DNA of 64,000 bases from Desulfobulbaceae bacterium. GTDB lineage: Bacteria; Bacteroidota; Ignavibacteria; Kapaibacteriales; UBA2268. The notes under the pieces are model-generated. The model was not told the DNA's origin, ran no database searches, and saw only the letters and a program-made list of their open reading frames with translations. The number at the start of each line of letters is the position of its first letter. The stretch's first letter is position 1. The translations under genes were made by a program, and so were the position numbers. Positions 43,879 through 53,400 of the stretch are shown here, in pieces. The stretch lies in NCBI GenBank assembly GCA_018335795.1, contig JAGXRP010000077.1, positions 124,001 to 188,000 on the forward strand, read 5' to 3'.

Positions 43879-44418
43879 TCAATCCTCCTTAGGAACTAAA
43901 GATTCGTCTAATAAATCTTCGAAATCATTATTGAAAATATTATATATAACATTAAACTTTAAGATGTGCTCATTATTGTAAAACGGTGGAAAAAGCAATG
44001 TGATAGAATCAAGCCCCATATCTTTGAATCTTGCATCTGTGACAAAATATTCCATATTCGACTTATGAATGACGAAAAATTCCTTGTTGATATAATGCTT
44101 AATGATTTTAATCAAATTCACCCGGAACTTTCGTTCTTTCAGCTTTCTTTCAAGATTTATGGCTTCTTTAGCTTTGAGCAAATCAATGTGATTTTGGTTA
44201 TAAATACAAAAAACATTTCGTTTGTCTGCAATGAACATAGGAATATCTCGTGATGGCTCCAATGATTCGACGGGCTTGATAACTAAATTGTTGACTGTCG
44301 CACTTTGCAATCTGCCCGTTACGGCTTTGACTTTGCCGTCCTTAGCATAAATAACGCTTACAATTGCACCTACGTGATTGAATATTATCTTGTAAACCAC
44401 ATCAGAAAACATTATCAT
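43879..44418 (-). CDS. Conserved-looking protein of unknown function
   Basis: The 179-residue protein has no signal peptide or membrane helix. Its first 60 residues are beta-rich (GAIVSVIYAKDGKVKAVTGR followed by NNLVIKPVES), which could be a small Sm/SH3-like barrel. A Lys/Glu-rich helical stretch and a second mixed domain follow. I do not recognise the family. The start ATGATAATG overlaps the stop of the upstream PH-domain gene, and accD starts 4 bases after its stop, so it is translated within this operon. Function cannot be given. Confidence 0.75.
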   Translation of the reverse strand: MIMFSDVVYKIIFNHVGAIVSVIYAKDGKVKAVTGRLQSATVNNLVIKPVESLEPSRDIPMFIADKRNVFCIYNQNHIDLLKAKEAINLERKLKERKFRVNLIKIIKHYINKEFFVIHKSNMEYFVTDARFKDMGLDSITLLFPPFYNNEHILKFNVIYNIFNNDFEDLLDESLVPKED

Positions 44419-45941
44419 TGGCTTCTCCTATCATTACTCTTAATATGATGTATAAAGTAATTATATATTTCATCATAAATCAAATACGCATCTTCTTTGT
44501 CAATATCGGCTATTTTTGCATCTGCTATTCCTGCACTGGAAGCATTGTCGAAATAAATCGTTGCAAGATTCAATCGACGCTGAAAAAAAGTTTCTTTCAA
44601 ATGCAATGTCTGCATTTTTTTCAAAGGTATAATTATTATTTTGCGTATCCAAAAACCTTGTTTAACAATCAGATGTTCATTGTTGATTGCATATCCTCTG
44701 AAAAGCCACCTGAGGTATGCTGCATAATATAGCAAAGGGATTACTGCTACAACCCAAACCAAATCCGGTAGAAAATAGATTAGAGGGGCTATCAAGAGTA
44801 AAATAGTCACAAGATAGCGTACGAATGCTCTGCGAATAGCTTTGCGAGAAATGGGTATGAATTTTTCAGGCAGTTTGAAATTATATATTTTTTTTGCCAA
44901 TTCAATCAGTTCTTCATATTTCGCCAATGGAATTACTGATTGGTTTGAACCCGATTTCTGACCAAATCCTGCAGTTTGGAGCGTCAGAGTAAAGAAATTC
45001 AGTTTCTCTTTCAGAGGATTAGTCAAAATTGTTATTTGTTGCAGCTTTCTTAGTGGGATTGTTACTCTGACCTTGCTCAACAGTCCATAGCTTGTGACTA
45101 ATTTGTTTTCTTCGTTGACTAATTTGAACTTGAAATATTCGTTTATAGTCCATAAAATGTCAAAGACCCATGATAAAAATACTGTCACTAAGATAGTGGC
45201 GATAATCAACATTGTTATCGAAAAAACATCGAGCGAATCAATATAATTCTGGTTGTCCCTGACAAATTTATCAATTGTGTTTTCCCAAATACCAAATTGG
45301 GACAGAATACCCATAAGCCACAATCCAAATACAAGAAACAACGGTCGCAATCGAACCATACCGTAAACAATCAAATTTCTCCACGATAGCTCAAATAAGA
45401 CATTTGATTTTTCATGCTCTTCTGCTTCATCTTGAATACTGTCCGGCGAAACATCAGTCGTATCATTGTTTTTATCTTTTTTTAGACTGAATTTGTAGTT
45501 TTTGATAATTTCAGAAATTTCATTAGCATCGTGGACTGATACAAATTCTAAGGCGCCCTCGGTTTGTAAATCTCCGGCTGTTTCGATACTGACTCTGACA
45601 AGCCCGAGAATTCGTTGTATAAAATTTTGGTTGATATTTACGTTTTGGATTTTTTCAAGTGGAATACTTCTTTGCCGTTTTGCAATAATTCCAGAACGAA
45701 TAACAAGTTCTTTGGGTGTGATTTGAAAATTGAAGAAGATGTAGTTCAAGACAATTGAAGGGAATAAAAGCAGAAGTCCGATTAATGACAAAATAAGATA
45801 AAAATATTGGTCGCTTTGCTTTTCGACAACTACAAAATAAAATACAAGAGCCAAGCCGGGTATATTTGTAAATAATCTATATACAAGGGTCAGCGGATGT
45901 AGTTTTCTCGGCTCGATGTACTCTTCGTACGGAGTTGTCAT
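44415..45941 (-). CDS. Bacterial PH (bPH2)-domain membrane protein, YdbT-like
   Basis: The 508-residue membrane protein has repeated hairpins of membrane helices, each followed by a bPH2 (DUF304) domain. The repeats are GIIAKRQRSIPLEKIQNVNI (about 85), YGLLSKVRVTIPLRKLQQIT (about 290) and QGFWIRKIIIIPLKKMQTLH (about 430). Three such domains and the pairing with a shorter protein match YdbT/YdbS. The function of the family is unknown; a membrane stress or lipid-related role has been suggested. It overlaps the ydbS-like gene upstream by 4 bases and the 179-residue gene downstream. Confidence 0.88.
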   Translation of the reverse strand: MTTPYEEYIEPRKLHPLTLVYRLFTNIPGLALVFYFVVVEKQSDQYFYLILSLIGLLLLFPSIVLNYIFFNFQITPKELVIRSGIIAKRQRSIPLEKIQNVNINQNFIQRILGLVRVSIETAGDLQTEGALEFVSVHDANEISEIIKNYKFSLKKDKNNDTTDVSPDSIQDEAEEHEKSNVLFELSWRNLIVYGMVRLRPLFLVFGLWLMGILSQFGIWENTIDKFVRDNQNYIDSLDVFSITMLIIATILVTVFLSWVFDILWTINEYFKFKLVNEENKLVTSYGLLSKVRVTIPLRKLQQITILTNPLKEKLNFFTLTLQTAGFGQKSGSNQSVIPLAKYEELIELAKKIYNFKLPEKFIPISRKAIRRAFVRYLVTILLLIAPLIYFLPDLVWVVAVIPLLYYAAYLRWLFRGYAINNEHLIVKQGFWIRKIIIIPLKKMQTLHLKETFFQRRLNLATIYFDNASSAGIADAKIADIDKEDAYLIYDEIYNYFIHHIKSNDRRSQ

Positions 45942-46423
45942 ACTTCGTCCTCGGGAGTAACATTTTTGAGTCTGTCGCGGAGTTGTTCGGCGTATTCGAT
46001 TGGCAAACCCGGGATAGTAACATCTGCACCGCGCGTGCCGGCTGTATAAATCACCAATTTACCCAAGCCGTACATTCTGTCTAAAACACTTTGCACGACG
46101 TCAAGATGCTGAATTCTGAGGTAAGGAGCAGTCGTTTTGACTCTTGTTAATACTCCGCGTTCGATATATACTTCATCTTCACGGACGCTGAATTTCCAAT
46201 ATTTATAATAATAATATGGATAAACAACGGCAACTATGACACCGATGATAAAAATTATCAGCGTTGAAATACCTTTTGGCAAAATCCAATCGTAAAAAAA
46301 ATTTGGAATCACAAAAAAATCAAGTATGGCAAAAAATATCGTATAAAATAATGTTCTCAATATGATATTAATTGTCCAGATAATTTTAATTGCCGGGTCT
46401 AAGCTATACATATTTGTTTCCAA
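45938..46423 (-). CDS. Bacterial PH (bPH2)-domain membrane protein, YdbS-like
   Basis: The 161-residue protein has two membrane helices (about 18-40 and 50-72) and one bPH2 domain, with the family phrase RGVLTRVKTTAPYLRIQHLD followed by LGKLVIYTAGTRGADVTIPG. It is the small partner of the YdbS/YdbT pair. It overlaps the ydbT-like gene by 4 bases, and the ftsW stop lies 47 bases upstream. Confidence 0.9.
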   Translation of the reverse strand: METNMYSLDPAIKIIWTINIILRTLFYTIFFAILDFFVIPNFFYDWILPKGISTLIIFIIGVIVAVVYPYYYYKYWKFSVREDEVYIERGVLTRVKTTAPYLRIQHLDVVQSVLDRMYGLGKLVIYTAGTRGADVTIPGLPIEYAEQLRDRLKNVTPEDEV

Positions 46424-46470
46424 TTTATATTAACTTTGGATAAAACGTAAGTCGGCAAATTAAATTATTA

Positions 46471-47655
46471 TTAAAAAAGAGAAGTTTGCTTAACTTCATC
46501 AGAAACTTTATCAGATTCGATAGGTTTATCTTCTTCCCTCATCTCCTGTTTTGGGTAAACTCCTGCATGTGATGAAATGTTCAGCAATATACCTATTGCA
46601 GCAGAATAAATCAATACAGCAGTTCCTCCGTAGCTCACAAACGGCATTGGGACACCTGTAGTTGGCAGTAAACCACTATTGACACCGGCATTGACTAAAA
46701 GATAAGTAGCAAAGGTAATCAAAATACCAACTGCCAAAAAGTAGCCAAAATTATCGGGCGCTTTCTTGGCGATAAGCATACCACGCCAAAATACTATAGC
46801 AAATATCGCTATAATGCCCAATAAACCGATTAGACCGTATTCCTCACCAATTATGGCGAAAATAAAATCTCCGTAAGATTCGGGTAAAAAAAGATGAGAT
46901 TGTCGGCTTTGACCTGCGCCTACACCGAACAATCCACCATTTCCCAACGCAATCAATGATTGGTTGCCCTGATAATTGACGGCATCATTAACACCCGGTT
47001 CTCCTGAACCAAAAAACGCAGTAAGCCGTTTAAGGCGATACTCAGCTGATACCAGATAAAACCCTATGCTTACCAAAGCAGTTATAAACACCCCACCCAA
47101 ATGCAACAAATTTATATTCCCGATAAACATCATCGCGATTGCTATTATAAAAATCACAAACATGGTCGAAAAGTTTGGCTGCAATCCTATCAAAAGGCAT
47201 ATTAATCCTGCCCATAATACGAAAGGTAGAAAGCCCCGTTCCAATTCCTTAATGACTTTTTGTTTAATCGAAAGCAATGCAGCAAAATGAATGACTAAGG
47301 CAAATTTGGCAAACTCAGACGGCTGGAAGCTCAAAGGTCCAAGATTGAGCCATCTTGAAGCCCCTTTAACCGAGGTACCTGCAAACAAAACAACAACAAG
47401 TAAAATAATTCCAATAACAATCATTGGCTTTGAAATACGCTGCCATACATGATAATTTATCTTTGCAAATAACAGCATTACGACCAATCCAGCCATGACT
47501 CTGAAGGTATGACTTACGAAGAAGAATTCGGGGTCGCCAAAGCGATATTGGGCAATAGGTGCACTTGCACTATAAACAAAGGAAATTGAAAATAGCATTA
47601 GTGCTACAATTGGCAATAATATTAGCCAATCTATATGTCCTTTGATGTTATTCAT
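46471..47655 (-). CDS. ftsW: Peptidoglycan glycosyltransferase FtsW (SEDS family)
   Basis: The 394-residue SEDS-family protein with about ten membrane helices polymerises septal peptidoglycan with its penicillin-binding partner. Hallmarks are KGASRWLNLGPLSFQPSEFAKFA, of which SFQPSE is diagnostic, and FIFAIIGEEYGLIG followed by TTGVPMPFVSYGG. ATG 47655 is chosen; the frame extends 17 codons further but then overlaps murD by 47 bases. It starts 4 bases after the murD stop. The link to MurD favours FtsW over RodA. Confidence 0.92.
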   Translation of the reverse strand: MNNIKGHIDWLILLPIVALMLFSISFVYSASAPIAQYRFGDPEFFFVSHTFRVMAGLVVMLLFAKINYHVWQRISKPMIVIGIILLVVVLFAGTSVKGASRWLNLGPLSFQPSEFAKFALVIHFAALLSIKQKVIKELERGFLPFVLWAGLICLLIGLQPNFSTMFVIFIIAIAMMFIGNINLLHLGGVFITALVSIGFYLVSAEYRLKRLTAFFGSGEPGVNDAVNYQGNQSLIALGNGGLFGVGAGQSRQSHLFLPESYGDFIFAIIGEEYGLIGLLGIIAIFAIVFWRGMLIAKKAPDNFGYFLAVGILITFATYLLVNAGVNSGLLPTTGVPMPFVSYGGTAVLIYSAAIGILLNISSHAGVYPKQEMREEDKPIESDKVSDEVKQTSLF

Positions 47656-47659
47656 ATTC

Positions 47660-48991
47660 TCAAATCTGACTGACAATTTTTTTAAAAACTTCACCCCTAT
47701 GCTCAAAATTCATAAACATATCGAATGATTTGCAAGAAGGCGTAAATACAACTTTATCGCCATTTCCGGCTTCTTCCATCGCAACCGCAACAGCTTCGTT
47801 CAAATCCTTAACTTTAATGCACCTTTTAGAAGTGCAAAAATGATTGAAAATATTGTCTGATTCTTCACCCAAAAGAATTATAGATTTAACGTTTGATTCG
47901 ACTACTCCATCAAGAACGCTATAATTATTGTCATCCGCCCTACCACCGGCAATCCAAATAATTGGTTCTTTGTATGCCTGTAGAGCATACCATGTAGCAT
48001 TAACGTTTGTTGCTTTTGAATCATTGACGAAATCAATGCCATTAATTGAACGGACAAACTCCAAGCGGTGTTCAACACCCTTGAATTTAGACAATCCATC
48101 TCGAATATCTTCATTGCTCAACTCGAAAGCACGGACAGCTAAAGCTGCTGCCATTGAGTTGTAGGCGTTGTGAATACCTGGTAATCCCAAATCGGCTACC
48201 GGCATAAGTACCTCCTCTTTATCTGCTGCATTAATTAAAATTATGCCGTCGCGTGTATATATCCCCCTATCCACCGATGACATCGAGACAAAAGCTATTT
48301 TGGCATTCGTTCCCAAAATGTTTTTCCATAATATCTCATCGTCTCTATTTAAAATTAACAAATTATTTTCATTTTGATTCAAAGTAATTTTCCACTTTGA
48401 TTCCACATATGCCTCCATCGTGCCATGATATTTCAGATGGTCTGGAGTAATATTCAGTATCAGAGCGACATCCGGCTTAAAATTCTTAATTCTGTCTAAT
48501 TGATAACTACTTGATTCGACAACCAAAATTGTGCTTTTTTCTACATTATCAACAAGTTCTGACATTGGTAAACCGATATTTCCGCAAGCAATTGCTTTTT
48601 TACCCGAATTATTCAATATGAATTCGATAAGAGAGGTGGTTGTGGTTTTGCCGTTTGTTCCTGTTATTGCGATAATCGGATTTTGAAGAAATTGAGAAGC
48701 ATACTCCAATTCACTTATGATTTCAATATTTTGCTTTGATGCACTCAATAATATTTCAGCATCTGGTGGAACGCCCGGAGAAGTGATAATCAACTCGCTA
48801 TCTTCGAGCAGATTCAGCTTATTTTCACCGAATTGGCAATCAATTCCAATAGCGGTAAGCTCGGATATCAAATTCTCAAACTGCGACGCAGCCTTCGATT
48901 CGGTCAAAATTACGTCATTATCCAATCTGCGGGCAAGTTTTGCGGCTGCTACCCCACTTTTACCTGCACCTATAACTAATACTTTTTTCAT
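47660..48991 (-). CDS. murD: UDP-N-acetylmuramoyl-L-alanine--D-glutamate ligase
   Basis: The 443-residue cytoplasmic Mur ligase adds D-Glu to UDP-MurNAc-L-Ala. It has an N-terminal Rossmann-like GAGKSGVAAAKLA, the ATP-binding loop AITGTNGKTTTT, the central NITPDHLKYHGTMEAY, and DFVNDSKATNVNAT followed by WIAGGRADDNNY. All family motifs are present. A well-formed promoter lies 30 bases upstream. murD-ftsW is a fragment of the dcw cluster; murE, murF, mraY, murG and murC are not adjacent. Confidence 0.96.
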   Translation of the reverse strand: MKKVLVIGAGKSGVAAAKLARRLDNDVILTESKAASQFENLISELTAIGIDCQFGENKLNLLEDSELIITSPGVPPDAEILLSASKQNIEIISELEYASQFLQNPIIAITGTNGKTTTTSLIEFILNNSGKKAIACGNIGLPMSELVDNVEKSTILVVESSSYQLDRIKNFKPDVALILNITPDHLKYHGTMEAYVESKWKITLNQNENNLLILNRDDEILWKNILGTNAKIAFVSMSSVDRGIYTRDGIILINAADKEEVLMPVADLGLPGIHNAYNSMAAALAVRAFELSNEDIRDGLSKFKGVEHRLEFVRSINGIDFVNDSKATNVNATWYALQAYKEPIIWIAGGRADDNNYSVLDGVVESNVKSIILLGEESDNIFNHFCTSKRCIKVKDLNEAVAVAMEEAGNGDKVVFTPSCKSFDMFMNFEHRGEVFKKIVSQI

Positions 48992-49020
48992 TTATTTTCG
49001 TTTCCCTTTTTTATATGTTA

Positions 49021-49050
49021 CAAAATTACAACTGATATTATTAATATCAA
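49021..49050 (-). promoter_or_regulatory. Bacteroidota-type promoter of murD-ftsW
   Basis: Reading the minus strand, TTG (49050-49048), a 19-base spacer and TAATTTTG (49028-49021) match TTG-N19-TAnnTTTG exactly, 30 bases before the murD ATG. Confidence 0.6.
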
Positions 49051-49101
49051 GGTGAACGATTTTTTTATTACATTTAAATTTTATAAAATTGATAAACTAA
49101 G

Positions 49102-49680
49102 ATGATTATTCCTGTATATAATTGCTTTCACCCGATACTCCGACAAGAAGCAGTCCAAATAAGCGAATTCAATCAGAGAATTGCAGATTTAGTCGCAAAC
49201 ATGTACGAAACTCTTTATAACATTTCAAATGGTGTGGGCCTTGCAGGCAACCAAGTTGGGAGCAATGATGCACTGTTTATAGTTGATTTGAACGTCGGGA
49301 GCGATGAAGAAAAGCCAAACCCGATTACTGTTATCAATCCCGAAATAATTTACTATTCGGACGAAGAATCTGATGAGAATGAGGGTTGCTTGAGTATCCC
49401 TGATTTTTTTGAAAAGGTTGTGCGACCCGAATCTATACAAATACGATACTATGACCTTGACATGAAGGAGTATAACAGAGAAGTTTCAGGCTTTTTAGCT
49501 CGTGTAATGCAACATGAATTCGACCATTTGAAGGGAAAATTGATATTTGATAAGATTACACCACTAAGAAGAGCTTTAGCTAAAAGTAAGCTGAACAAAA
49601 TCAAACGTGGTGATATTTTGCCGAACTACCCCATGATAATGCCCGATGGGACTTTGATTGAACCAGAGGTAGAAGAATAA
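49102..49680 (+). CDS. def: Peptide deformylase
   Basis: The 192-residue metalloenzyme removes the formyl group from new N-terminal Met. The three motifs are present: GVGLAGNQVG, EGCLSIP (Cys metal ligand) and QHEFDHL (two His ligands and the catalytic Glu). In motif I the usual GxGLAAxQ is GLAGNQ. It is divergent from murD, separated by 110 bases, and followed by an AlbA_2 gene 88 bases on. Confidence 0.95.
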   Translation: MIIPVYNCFHPILRQEAVQISEFNQRIADLVANMYETLYNISNGVGLAGNQVGSNDALFIVDLNVGSDEEKPNPITVINPEIIYYSDEESDENEGCLSIPDFFEKVVRPESIQIRYYDLDMKEYNREVSGFLARVMQHEFDHLKGKLIFDKITPLRRALAKSKLNKIKRGDILPNYPMIMPDGTLIEPEVEE

Positions 49681-49768
49681 ATAAGGCAAGTTATATAATC
49701 GTAATGATTATATTCGTCTTTATTATTGAGGCTTAAATTGTAATTTGGAATAATAAAAGCTTAGAATA

Positions 49769-50416
49769 ATGAGACCGAAAAAACTACTCGAATTGGTTGC
49801 CGAAGGTGAATCTTCCATAATGGAATTTAAGCGCAAATCAACTACCCCATTCAAACTTGCCAAAGAAATATCAGCATTAGCTAATACGAAAGGCGGAATG
49901 CTTATTATAGGCGTGGACGATGATGGCACAATTTATGGAATCGAAAGCGAAAAAACTGAAATGGAAGCTGTAGAAAGGGCTTGCGGTTTTCATATTGACC
50001 CACCAATTGAGCCTGAAATGGAAGTAGTCAATGTCAAAGGTAAGGATGTTTTATTTGTTATGATATTGGAGGGTAGTCACAAACCTCACAAATTGATGAT
50101 TGAAGACCCCGAAACAAAGCAAATTCACCATAGAGCATATATTCGTATTGGTGAACAATCTGTTGAAGCCAGCAGGGAGATGTATCGCTTGATGAAAAAT
50201 GCTACAGCAGGAAAACCTCTTAAATTAAGCATCGGAGAAAATGAAAGGCGTCTGTTTGAATATCTTGAGAAAAAGGAACGCATAACAGTCAAAGATTTTT
50301 CACATTTGGTTAATATCTCTGAGCGACGTGCTGAACGAATGATGATAAAATTAGTGCAAGCGGGGGTGCTACATATTCATAATGACTCAACAAGAGATTA
50401 TTTCACCTTAGTATAA
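49769..50416 (+). CDS. AlbA_2/Schlafen-type domain protein with C-terminal winged helix
   Basis: The 215-residue protein has an AlbA_2 (Schlafen AlbA) domain at 1-120 with ESSIMEFKRKSTT, ISALANTKGGMLIIGVDDDG and HRAYIRIGEQSVEASREM. A winged-helix domain follows (about 155-215: LFEYLEKKERITVKDFSHLV, SERRAERMMIKLVQAGVL). Proteins of this layout are usually annotated as putative transcriptional regulators or ATP-binding proteins; the biochemical role is unsettled. It ends 3 bases before a strong bidirectional hairpin. Confidence 0.88.
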   Translation: MRPKKLLELVAEGESSIMEFKRKSTTPFKLAKEISALANTKGGMLIIGVDDDGTIYGIESEKTEMEAVERACGFHIDPPIEPEMEVVNVKGKDVLFVMILEGSHKPHKLMIEDPETKQIHHRAYIRIGEQSVEASREMYRLMKNATAGKPLKLSIGENERRLFEYLEKKERITVKDFSHLVNISERRAERMMIKLVQAGVLHIHNDSTRDYFTLV

Positions 50417-50418
50417 AA

Positions 50419-50448
50419 AATAGGGTTGAGACTGCTCTTAACCCTATT
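50419..50448. terminator. Shared terminator between convergent genes
   Basis: A 13-bp stem AATAGGGTTGAGA / TCTTAACCCTATT (one G-T wobble) has a CTGC loop. On the minus strand it runs into TTTTTTAT and so ends the giant vWA gene. On the plus strand it directly follows the AlbA_2 gene but has only a weak T tract. Confidence 0.85.
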
Positions 50449-50472
50449 AATTTGCATCAATTTATTTGTATT

Positions 50473-53400
50473 CTATTTCGCAATCATTATAGACTTCGAT
50501 TCAATGAAAGGTCCAGCTTCCAATTTAATGAAATACACTCCCGAATTGAAGTCGGAAGTACTCAGAACAACTTGATAATTGGCAGCTTTCAACTTCCCGT
50601 CAACTAGTTTCATTACCACATTACCTTCAACATCTAAAATGTTTAACTTGACATCTGTTTCGAATGCAATACCATAATTTATCTTGAAATCAGTTAATGC
50701 AGGGTTTGGTGAAGGATTTGCAAGGAAGAATCTGACTGCAGATGAAGTGTAAATAATTCTATTGTCATTGAAGCAAACTTCGTTTATATTTACAACAGAT
50801 AAATTGTTTACGGAAGTATAACAATCATAATCAAGAGTTGCGAAAATTGGAGTTTGACCCATATCATTCAATAAAGTCATAAACTGAATTTTGAATGCTT
50901 CAAAACTTTGAGTACTCGTCACATTACCGCTACCTGTCAATTCAAGTTGCCCAAATCCAAGATAATCAATGTCGTCCCAAACCCAATAATCTCCATTAAC
51001 AGGGTTAGTATTCAATTGGGAAATGAAAGAATTATTGATAAATCGTATTACGCTATTATCAAAGCTAATAGTTATCTTCAAACTTTGCAAAGAACTATTA
51101 TTAAGATTTGGTAATTTCAGGAATACATTATAATCAAAAACTTTGCCCGGGTCGAAAGTATATTCTGTTTTTTCGGGTTGAATTGTCAATTCACCTGCAG
51201 AGCCTGTAAGTAGAACTTCTATTGGAATTGACGCTGAATTCGGTATAGTTAAAGTGGACAAATACGAACCTATTCGTTTGGGTTCAAAACGTATCTTGAA
51301 AGTAAAGTTTTCACCGCCGCCTACAATTACATCATCGGTTTGGTTTATAGAGAACCCTAAATCGCCGGCTATTGTATGAGATGAGAAATACAAGATAATA
51401 TCACTATCTTTACTTGTATTTGTAATTGTAATCGAATTTTCGCTTTCCGAACAAATCATTTTGTTGCCAAATGCAGATTGCTCTACATAACTTAAATTGA
51501 TACCGTCACAATCAGTACTCAAGCGGTTTTCTCGCCATTCATCGGCAAATTGAGCATCATAGTTATCAGCCATTATGATTATTGTATTTAAGTGGTCGCT
51601 TCCGGCAGCCGGTGTGAATGTAACAGGGATTTCGAGTATATCCTCCATTGCAATTGTAAGATTTGTAGGATTTGCTCCTGATTCCCAAACATATTCAGTA
51701 TTTTGAAGTAAGAAATAAATTTCATTTATTGTTAAATCTGAAGATTTGCTTGGATTTTGGATAATCAATTTTGCAGTAGTAGATTGTCCAACAACGACAG
51801 ATTCCCCACATTGCCAAGTTGCAATTAGTTTAGGTAAATATCCTGTGCCATTCAATGTAGATTTTAAATTCGTTGTTTTTGACCTGACAGTGACAAGAAT
51901 TTCTTTCTCATAATCAATTTCTTGTATTGGATTGAATGTTACAGGAATTCTTTCTTCACCGTTTGCAGCTAATGAAAATGGAAGTTGGGTTTGCAAGTTA
52001 AATGTAAATGCTCCACCATCATTATCAGCAAATTGAATGTCATCAATATATTCGATTCCGTTGCTATTATTGCGAATGACGATTTCTCCATTATAGGTGC
52101 CATTTACTCTTTGACGTTCCCAATCGAATGATGTGACACGAACATCTGCAGAAATTCCAAAGCCTTTGAGTACTGTAACGGCATTTTTACAGGGAGATTC
52201 TACGAAGAAATTCAAATCAGCAATTCTTTCATCCATCTCGCGTGGCGTGAAGGATATAATAACATCAATACATTCACCAGGTTCAACTTTTATTCTGTTA
52301 TTGGTTCTAGTTACATAATCAGGGAACGAAATTGCATAATCAAGTAAATGAGCACCTCTTATTTTCGGGTCAATAAATACGCGATAGCTTGAATTATTCT
52401 TAAACGCACAGAAAATCGTGTCCGTTACTGTCTTATTCAAATTAACTTCACCGAAATCATATTCTTCAAGTACCAAACCTCCGCAAATGCCATTTCCGGA
52501 AAGTTCAGTTTTGATATCATTCATGCATTCACCGCTTACTACAAACTCAGCCCTACGCAAATTTAAGTATGCGGGACGGAATTTGAATTTAACCTCAATT
52601 GATTCTCCGGGATTTAGTACAACATCAAGAAGGTCTGTCATTAGTTCAAAATCTAAATACATATCAGTTGAGGCAAAATCTCTAATTTCGGCACCTGTGA
52701 TTTTTGTAGGTAATTTGCTGTCGTTTGTAATCAATCCGGTAGCAAGAATTTCTAAAGAATCACCCCAAGTGCAATCAGGGAAATTAACGATCGGAACTGA
52801 GAAACTCAATTGTGGTTGTTCAATTACGAATTCATCGCTTACAGATTCACTAACGGGCAATTTACCATATTTTGATAAGAACGAATCTTTGCCTCCTAAA
52901 GATTGGAGATTAATTTCACCTATTTTGATTGAACCTGTGAAATCGCCTGTCTGGTATTGATTAAAATCCGAATCAAAAGCTGTTTTTGAAGTGTAGATTA
53001 TATTACTAATTCTGTTTTGAGTCAAATCAATTAGATTTAGTCTTTCATTAAACACTGCAGTGAAAGGTCTGGCATTTGGAAATTGAGGAAGAGACTTATC
53101 AATAATATAATCTGAATATTGTCCGGTATAGCTACCTTCTACAAAAATTTTAGGTTGTTCTCCATAGACTCTGTAAAATGATACTTTTTCGGGAATGGGT
53201 CTGAAATTCTCGAAATCTTTAACCCCACCTAAATAATTCAAATTAAGGAAATCTCCCATTGATGAATATTTGGCGATGAAAAAATACGGTACGTTTGAAA
53301 TAGGAAAGATTGGCGATGAATTGCCAAACTTAACACCGGCGTATGCTGTTCCGATAACATAAGCATTTCCATCTTCGTCAACAGATACACCATAAGCTAT

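Noticed and set aside
52418-52960. Plus-strand 180-residue frame inside the giant vWA gene
   Set aside because: Antisense shadow; low-complexity Ser/Pro composition and no ribosome binding site.
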